From Klebsiella pneumoniae (GTDB lineage: Bacteria; Pseudomonadota; Gammaproteobacteria; Ga0077536), in assembly GCA_945861225.1 (NCBI GenBank), contig CAMATU010000011.1, positions 1 through 38,525 of the forward strand: a stretch of 38,525 bases of DNA, in the 5' to 3' direction. The notes beneath the pieces were generated by a model that ran no database searches, was not told the DNA's origin, and saw nothing but the letters and a program-made list of their open reading frames with translations. Of this stretch, positions 33,558-38,525 are shown piece by piece. How positions within the stretch are numbered: position 1 is the stretch's first letter; the number at the start of each line of letters is the position of its first letter. The position numbers and the translations under genes are program-made.

Positions 33558-34000
33558 GCGGTCACCCTCCCGATCAAGTGCCGGGTGGCGTCGAGAAAGG
33601 CCGCTAGTTCGACTGTTTCGGCGGGTGAAAGCGCTACGCGACGATTGCCGAATCGAAACGTGAGCGCACCATCATTGTCGAGCATGAACCGGGTAGCCGC
33701 GATCTGTCTTTCCTGTTCAAGTTGGCGCTCCGCGCGCTCGGACTTCACGTGCTCCATGGGATCGACGCCCTCTCCAAGCATTGCGCGTAGTGAGGTGCGG
33801 CGGTTCCGCGCCTCTGCGAGCGACACGACTGGGTAAACGCCTAACGAAACGCGCTTCTCTTTCCCACCGAAGCGGTACTTCAGACGCCACCATTTTCCAC
33901 CTGAAGGAGCGACTTCGAGGTATAGGCCGCCGCCGTCAAACAGGCGGACCGTTTTAGCAAAAGGTTTCGCACGTTTTATCGCCGTGTCGGTGAGACGCAT
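33548..34000 (-). CDS. stand-alone integrase arm-type DNA-binding domain protein
   Basis: This protein of about 150 residues starts at an ATG and matches the N-terminal domain of the adjacent integrase for about 95 residues (MRLTDTAIKRAKPF... GGLYLEVAPSGGKWWRLKYRFGGKEKRVSLGVYPVVSLAEARNRR). It then ends in a unique tail (FMLDNDGALTFRFGNRRVALSPAETVELAAFLDATRHL). No catalytic domain follows and the sequence is complete, so it is a separate protein, not a truncation. It may compete with or assist the integrase at the arm sites. A TTG at 34069 gives a longer frame but lies in repeat-rich att DNA. Its stop overlaps the integrase start by 10 bases, so the two are coupled. Confidence 0.82.
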   Translation of the reverse strand: MRLTDTAIKRAKPFAKTVRLFDGGGLYLEVAPSGGKWWRLKYRFGGKEKRVSLGVYPVVSLAEARNRRTSLRAMLGEGVDPMEHVKSERAERQLEQERQIAATRFMLDNDGALTFRFGNRRVALSPAETVELAAFLDATRHLIGRVTACR

Positions 34001-34071
34001 TTGGGGCCAACACCTTTCTAGGACTATCTGTTGGCCCGAATGTTGGCCCCACTTGGCCCCGGCTGTCAACG
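34001..34071. repeat. putative integrase arm-type binding repeats
   Basis: TTGGCCC(C) occurs at 34031-34037, 34043-34050 and 34053-34060, and as a complement near 34003-34011. Related GTTGCCCC copies lie near the other att site (15823-15842). The location between the arm-domain gene and the tRNA fits the arm sites of attP; binding is inferred. Confidence 0.45.
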
Positions 34072-34164
34072 GACGATAGTGGAACGCGGTGGATGCTTAT
34101 TCTGGGTTTTAGGCCGGAATTCCGGAGATTATTGGACGGTAACGGATGTTGACGGAGGTGCTAT

Positions 34165-34239
34165 TGGTGCCGGATGAGGGACTCGAACCCCCGACCTTCG
34201 GTTTACAAAACCGCTGCACTACCACTGTGCTAATCCGGC
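34165..34239 (-). tRNA. thrU: tRNA-Thr (anticodon TGT)
   Basis: The minus strand gives a cloverleaf: acceptor GCCGGAT with ATCCGGC, D-arm GCAC/GTGC, anticodon loop TTTGTAA with anticodon TGT, T-arm with TTCGAAT, discriminator A and an encoded CCA. One anticodon-stem end pair (G27-A43) is mismatched. It follows the SPOR/coaX/birA genes, matching the thrU position of other gammaproteobacteria, and is the integration target of the island. Confidence 0.95.
34172..34187. repeat. att repeat inside tRNA-Thr (proximal end of island)
   Basis: GGATGAGGGACTCGAA is identical to 15754-15769. It covers the 3' acceptor and T-arm part of the tRNA, the usual crossover region of P4-type integrases. Confidence 0.8.
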
Positions 34240-34273
34240 ATGGGAAAAAAATTTGCGCGCGAGGTGGGTGATT

Positions 34274-35218
34274 CTAGGGGCTCAAGGTCGGATCGGCAAT
34301 TTTCGCGCAGTCGATCATTTGCACGGCGGCACCGGCCAGCTGTTCGCGCGGCAGCGTGTCGGTAGCGGTGTACCCAACGGACAGATTTGCGCGCAGCCAT
34401 TCGTACTCCGTTACTTCAATGCGCGGCACGACGACGGGCTGATAGCCTTGCTTGCTCATTTCGGACAAGCGGCGATTGACGGCCTCTTGAGTGGTGAACA
34501 GGCCGAGTGAAATCGCGTTCTGTAAACCCCCGCGCTGCACGAGGAGATAATCGTGCACGCCCTTGCGCTTCAAATCGGCCACCGCCGCTTGCGCTTCATC
34601 CGCGTTGTGCGGTTCGAGATAGACCCAGAAGAATTTCCGTTTGCGCACCACTTGCACGATACGCAGCATGGCGGTGGCCCGGGCGGTCAGCCAGGATTCG
34701 ATTGCATCGGCATCCTTGGTGGCCGGAAATGGACCAATCTCCACGCAGTGATCAGAGGCGACGCCGCCGCCCGCGACTGGGCGTGCGGAAATTGAAGGGG
34801 GCTCGGGTGCCAGGAGACTTGGCTGAATGCGCTGCACTGCCGGCACGGCATTGGGCGGCGGCTCACTGGCTGAGGTCGCGACCTCAGCAGGCACCGGCGC
34901 GCTTGCAGGTGGCGGATTAATCGGCGTTGGCGAGTCAGGAGCGGCGTCCGCGCGCGGAGGCGCCAGCTCGGGTATTGGCGGTGCCGCACTTGGTCCAGCG
35001 CTGATCACGCCACCCGCGGTCACCACGGTTGGCTCAGATTCCGGTGCGCGCAGCGGCGGCAGTTCGTCCAGCTCGCTTAGCAAACGCAAACTTGGCGTAG
35101 TCGCGGGGAGTGGTGCGGGCGCAGTGGGCGCCGTGTGCGCGGCGCGCAACCGCAGTTCATAGCGCCAACCGTAATACGCCACATTGGCGAGCACGAGCGC
35201 AATTGCGAGCCATTTCAT
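34274..35218 (-). CDS. SPOR-domain membrane-anchored protein
   Basis: This 314-residue protein has an N-terminal membrane anchor (MKWLAIALVLANVAYYGW). A long Pro/Ala-rich linker (about residues 30-160) spans the periplasm, and a C-terminal SPOR-like domain follows (CVEIGPFPATKDADAIESWL... KFFWVYLEPHNADEAQAAVADLKRKGVHDYLLVQRGGLQNAISLGLFTTQEAVNRRLSEM). SPOR domains bind denuded peptidoglycan at the septum. The start at 35218 was chosen because the anchor begins there; the frame goes further upstream into coaX. It follows coaX by 19 bases, so birA-coaX-SPOR form an operon. Confidence 0.88.
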   Translation of the reverse strand: MKWLAIALVLANVAYYGWRYELRLRAAHTAPTAPAPLPATTPSLRLLSELDELPPLRAPESEPTVVTAGGVISAGPSAAPPIPELAPPRADAAPDSPTPINPPPASAPVPAEVATSASEPPPNAVPAVQRIQPSLLAPEPPSISARPVAGGGVASDHCVEIGPFPATKDADAIESWLTARATAMLRIVQVVRKRKFFWVYLEPHNADEAQAAVADLKRKGVHDYLLVQRGGLQNAISLGLFTTQEAVNRRLSEMSKQGYQPVVVPRIEVTEYEWLRANLSVGYTATDTLPREQLAGAAVQMIDCAKIADPTLSP

Positions 35219-35237
35219 CGCGGTGCTTTCTGCGGGG

Positions 35238-35981
35238 TCAAGGCGCAGCGTCAGCCGCCAGCGCGAGACCACGTAGCACGAGATCGGGCAACACTTCGAT
35301 CGCGACCGGGCTGAGTTCCTTGATTACTTCCGCTTCACCGCCGGTCGCCAACCAGCGCGGCGTGTCAAACAATTCGCGCCGCCAACGCTCTGCCACGCGA
35401 AGCAGAATGCCCGCTAACGCTTCACGACAGCCCAATGAAATCGCCTGCGCTGTATTAGTTGCAAAGCGATCGATGGCCTGCACCTGATCGAGCGAAAGTT
35501 GCGCGGTGCCTTGGGTGAGGCTGCGCGCCATTAGCGTCATCCCTGGTGCAATCAGGCCACCGCGATGTTCGCCACCGGCGGTCACCACATCGACCGTGAG
35601 CGCAGTACCGGCATCCACCACACACACGGCGCCGCGCGCATAAGCAAAACCCGCCAGTGCGGCCAGCCAGCGATCGATCCCCAGTTGGGCTGGGCGCTCA
35701 TAACAGGTGTGCATGCCGGCACAGTCCGTGTGCACCGTGATGAATTCAGGGACCAGTGCCCAGCGTTCGTTCGCCCATTGCGTGAGGGCGGTCGCAATCG
35801 CGTTCCCGGCGACATTAGACACGAGCACGCGCGCTGGTCGGGGCAGCGCGCCAAAGCAGTGCGTGAAGGCATCGGCAGCTGACAGCTTGCGCCATTCGCA
35901 CGGCGCCAACAGGCGAATTTTCCCGGCGTCTTCCAGCCCCGCTTTGATACGCGAGTTGCCGATATCGATCAGCAGTCGCAT
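35238..35981 (-). CDS. coaX: type III pantothenate kinase
   Basis: The 247-residue product phosphorylates pantothenate, the first step of coenzyme A synthesis. ASKHA-fold motifs are present: LLIDIGNSRIKAG (phosphate 1) at the N-terminus, LGIDRWLAALAG (family G-x-D-R) in the middle, and VVDAGTALTVDVV (phosphate 2), followed by GGLIAPGM. The ATG at 35981 lies seven bases after the birA stop codon, while the much longer frame upstream is a shadow of birA. The gene order birA-coaX is common in Gammaproteobacteria and Betaproteobacteria that use the type III enzyme. Confidence 0.95.
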   Translation of the reverse strand: MRLLIDIGNSRIKAGLEDAGKIRLLAPCEWRKLSAADAFTHCFGALPRPARVLVSNVAGNAIATALTQWANERWALVPEFITVHTDCAGMHTCYERPAQLGIDRWLAALAGFAYARGAVCVVDAGTALTVDVVTAGGEHRGGLIAPGMTLMARSLTQGTAQLSLDQVQAIDRFATNTAQAISLGCREALAGILLRVAERWRRELFDTPRWLATGGEAEVIKELSPVAIEVLPDLVLRGLALAADAAP

Positions 35982-35988
35982 ACCGCGC

Positions 35989-36969
35989 TCATCCCGCAGC
36001 CGCCAGGCGCACATGCCCGGACAGAAATTTCTCGCGACGCCCGTCATGCTCCAGCACCAGCATGCCGCTCGCGTCAACGCCGTGCGCCGTGCCCAACACA
36101 CTGCGGTCTGGCAAATCGAGCTGCACGCGCTGGCCGGCAAGGCCATCGTAACGCCGCCAATCTGCAGTGAACGGCGCAAAGCCATTCACTGTGAAATCGT
36201 TCAACACCGTGACCAAGTGCGACAACAACCTGGCTGCGACTTCGTTTCGTCCGGGCGGATTCTCCAGCGCTTCACTCAGATCAGCCACCGGCTGGGTGAT
36301 AGCGTTACGGACTGCCGCCGAAATATGCGAGTTGAGTCCGATGCCAATCACCACCGTGCTCGGGCCGCCATACTCGGCACGCATCTCAATCAAAATGCCG
36401 GCGAGTTTGCGACCGTGATAGAGCACATCGTTCGGCCATTTGAGGTGGACGTCCTGCAGCCCGAATCCTTCCGCAGTCCGCGCAACTCCGATACCGATTG
36501 CGAGACTCAGCGCGCTCATGGTGCTGGGCGGCGCTTCAAAGCGCCAACCCAGCGAGAGGCAGATGCCGCTGCCTGGCGGCGCGACCCACGCGTCCCCACG
36601 ACGCCCGCGACCGGCAGTTTGAAATTCTGCCAACAGCGCGTGGCCGTGAATCGACTGCGTGCTGGCGCAATGAAGCAGTTGCTGGTTGGTGGAATCGGTG
36701 ACTTCGAGCAGCTGTACAGTGGGTAATGCCTGGCGTGCTTCGTCACTCAGGCCGGCAGTAATCGACGCTGTATTCAGAAATTCGAAGGGTTGCGCTAAGC
36801 GGTAACCCTTGCCGGCAATGGCGTAGATTTCCACGCCCAGAGTTTGTAAACGCTGCGCCCTGCTCCACACCGCGGCGCGACTGATGGCATAGTCGGCGGC
36901 CAGATCTGCACCGGAATGAATGCGGCCATCGCTCAGGCGCGCGAGAAGTTCAAAGGCTTTGTCGGTCAC
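35989..36969 (-). CDS. birA: biotin--[acetyl-CoA-carboxylase] ligase / biotin repressor
   Basis: A 326-residue bifunctional BirA. The N-terminal winged helix (RLSDGRIHSGADLAADYAISRAAVWSRAQRLQTLGVEIYAI) can repress biotin genes. The ligase domain contains TDSTNQQLL, AEFQTAGRGRRGDAWVAPPGSG (biotinyl-AMP loop) and KWPNDVLYHGRKLAGILIE with the active-site lysine. A C-terminal SH3-like part follows (DGLAGQRVQLDLPDRSVLGTAHGVDASGMLVLEHDG). It attaches biotin to acetyl-CoA carboxylase. It is the first gene of the birA-coaX-SPOR group. Confidence 0.96.
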   Translation of the reverse strand: MTDKAFELLARLSDGRIHSGADLAADYAISRAAVWSRAQRLQTLGVEIYAIAGKGYRLAQPFEFLNTASITAGLSDEARQALPTVQLLEVTDSTNQQLLHCASTQSIHGHALLAEFQTAGRGRRGDAWVAPPGSGICLSLGWRFEAPPSTMSALSLAIGIGVARTAEGFGLQDVHLKWPNDVLYHGRKLAGILIEMRAEYGGPSTVVIGIGLNSHISAAVRNAITQPVADLSEALENPPGRNEVAARLLSHLVTVLNDFTVNGFAPFTADWRRYDGLAGQRVQLDLPDRSVLGTAHGVDASGMLVLEHDGRREKFLSGHVRLAAAG

Positions 36970-37031
36970 GGCAGTGGCCTACCCCGCGTGACCGAGCAAG
37001 AATTCAAGCGCAACGCGCCGCGACCCCGCAT

Positions 37032-38525
37032 TCAGCGCGGCTTAGGATCGGCGTCCTTCTTGGCATGCAGTGGCGAGTTATCGAGCACCACGGTCTCCTG
37101 CGCCGGGATATCTCCCGGGCTGCCCGTCACATCGAAAATGTCTTCGCTCACGGTGCGTGACGGGGTGTCGACCATTGTTTCCGTGGCGGCGCGCGTGAAT
37201 TTTTCGGTGCCCGAAAACTCCTTGACTGAGGTCGCCTCACCCACCATTTCGCTTGGGCGCTCTGGGAGCAAGGTGCCGCGTGCGGCAAACGCGCCAGTTT
37301 CGATAAAATCATCGGCCAGTTCATGCGTGCCCTGGGTCTCGTCGAGATTACGCGAGAGCGTGGTGAGTTCACCGAAGCGTCCGGTATCCATGGGCGGCTT
37401 GGTGCCCGTTCGCTCGCCGGGAATAGGGGATCGCATGACCGTCGCGGGCGGCGCGTAGTTGCCGGTCAGATCATCGTCACCAATACCCGCAGGGACTTTG
37501 GTGACATCGAGCACGTCGAGATCAGTATCGAGGTCGGGAACCGGTCCGCGCATCAGATCCGGTGCTGGCCCGACGGTGCCATCGTCAAAGAACGCCGACG
37601 CATCGGCATCAAGCCCGAGCGAGGCGTTGCTGGGCGGTGCGGCGAGTACTTCTGTCGCGAGCACCTGGGTGCGATCCGCGGCAGCAGAGTCTGGGAGCGG
37701 CCGCATACCGGCAAGTGCCACAGTGCCTGCCGCCTCGTCATCGAAGGTACTGTCGCCAGCGTCCGCCGCGATTTCAAGGGGCGCTACATAGGCGCTCTGC
37801 GAACCGCTACTCTTGAAGAAATCATCGCGATCTGCCACCAATGCATCGAGATCGCCTTCTTCGGTGACATCGAACGGATCCCCCTCGCCCACCTCACCTG
37901 GTACCTGGTCGAGCGCATCCTTGTTCAACCACGCACTGGTGGCAGCGGCCGCCACGGCGGCAGTCTTGCTGGTCGCCGCAAACGGTGTGCTCTCCGCCCG
38001 CAACGCCGAGGTGGTCGCGCTCATCGTCGCATCTGCTGCCGCGACGATGGTTTGATCGGGCGATATGCCGACGACGGTGCGATTCGAATCCGCCATGTCC
38101 GGATACGAGAACTCGAACTCAAACTTGTGGAACTTAACGCGATCCCCATGCTTCAACATGCGTTCGCCAACCACGCGCTCGTTATTCACGAAGGTGCCAT
38201 TCACGCTGCCCTGATCGACCAGCCAAAACATCTGGTCTTTGAATTTGATGATGGCGTGCCGGCGACCGATGGTGGCTTTGTTCACCACGAAATAATCCAG
38301 GTACTCGGTATCCGAGCCAGCGGTGCGGCCGACAATCAACTGGCGCTCGCCAATGCGCCGCGCGGGTTCGCTGGTAATGCCGTGCACGTCGATCAAGAAC
38401 GCTTCCACAGGTTTGGCTTTAGAGGCGGGCGCCGCCGCACTGGCAGTCGGCGCAGGGCCCTCGGGCGCTGCGCGCTTGCCGCGCAGGAAGAACCAGGCGA
38501 GCCCGGCCAGCAGCAGCCCTCCAAC
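37032..38525 (-). CDS. FHA-domain membrane protein (5' end outside window)
   Basis: The reading frame is open to the right edge of the window, so the N-terminus is missing. At the edge there is a hydrophobic helix (GGLLLAGLAWFFL), then an Ala/Pro linker, then the FHA domain: LIVGRTAGSDTEYLDYFV, IGRRHAIIKF, DQGSVNGTFVNNERVVG and LKHGDRVKFHKFEFEF. The remaining about 330 residues are acidic, low in complexity and probably disordered, with many Asp/Thr pairs and a basic end. FHA domains bind phosphothreonine, which suggests control by Ser/Thr kinases. The GTG at 38408 is internal to this frame and is not a convincing start. A 62-base gap separates it from birA. Confidence 0.85.
   Translation of the reverse strand, partial: VGGLLLAGLAWFFLRGKRAAPEGPAPTASAAAPASKAKPVEAFLIDVHGITSEPARRIGERQLIVGRTAGSDTEYLDYFVVNKATIGRRHAIIKFKDQMFWLVDQGSVNGTFVNNERVVGERMLKHGDRVKFHKFEFEFSYPDMADSNRTVVGISPDQTIVAAADATMSATTSALRAESTPFAATSKTAAVAAAATSAWLNKDALDQVPGEVGEGDPFDVTEEGDLDALVADRDDFFKSSGSQSAYVAPLEIAADAGDSTFDDEAAGTVALAGMRPLPDSAAADRTQVLATEVLAAPPSNASLGLDADASAFFDDGTVGPAPDLMRGPVPDLDTDLDVLDVTKVPAGIGDDDLTGNYAPPATVMRSPIPGERTGTKPPMDTGRFGELTTLSRNLDETQGTHELADDFIETGAFAARGTLLPERPSEMVGEATSVKEFSGTEKFTRAATETMVDTPSRTVSEDIFDVTGSPGDIPAQETVVLDNSPLHAKKDADPKPR

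Overview
The window looks like the chromosome of a GC-rich gammaproteobacterium, possibly near Xanthomonadales, Steroidobacterales or Nevskiales. The evidence is the right end, where a birA - coaX - SPOR gene - tRNA-Thr(TGT) order matches the gammaproteobacterial locus that in E. coli continues as birA-coaA-thrU-tyrU-glyT-thrT-tufB. The genus cannot be named from sequence alone. The left third is ordinary metabolism plus small stress genes. The middle and right hold a tandem genomic island integrated at the tRNA-Thr gene.

Layout. 1-7.9 kb: a divergent SDR protein, an exported SurE-like nucleotidase, malate synthase G (glcB), repetitive intergenic DNA, and a lipid or CoA-ester cluster (two enoyl-CoA hydratase family genes, an SDR dehydrogenase, a GST-like gene). 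7.9-13.6 kb: an AhpD/CMD-family gene with an in-frame TGA exactly at the second position of its CxxC motif (candidate selenoprotein), a universal stress protein, a small exported protein, a 163-bp hairpin repeat, a decayed CoA-disulfide reductase/rhodanese gene, a tiny membrane protein, a PepSY protein and a PAP2 phosphatase. 13.6-15.75 kb: remnant of an older island with a higBA toxin-antitoxin pair and an integrase pseudogene.

15.75-34.19 kb: a younger island of about 18.4 kb, bounded by a 16-bp repeat of the tRNA-Thr 3' part. From left to right it holds two integron-type cassettes (a NERD protein and an unknown protein) without an integron integrase, an IS91-like element carrying a tyrosine recombinase, a replication-type operon (AlpA regulator, CHC2 zinc finger, prim-pol/DUF3987 and small hypotheticals), two adjacent genes sharing a C-terminal module, a type I-like restriction-modification locus (an HsdM-HsdS fusion broken by one frameshift, plus HsdR), a NYN-domain protein, a P4-type integrase and a separate gene for an integrase arm-type DNA-binding domain. 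34.2-38.5 kb: core genes (tRNA-Thr, SPOR protein, coaX, birA, and an FHA protein cut by the window edge).

How it works together. The island's integrase and arm-domain protein probably handle integration and excision at the tRNA gene. The AlpA/primase operon looks like satellite-style replication and control. The RM locus, NYN, NERD and HigBA genes form defence or maintenance cargo. The best candidates for new biology are the putative CxxU AhpD-like selenoprotein with a SECIS-like hairpin, the M-S fusion with one target-recognition domain, the integrase-less cassette pair, and the two-gene family sharing a C-terminal module.
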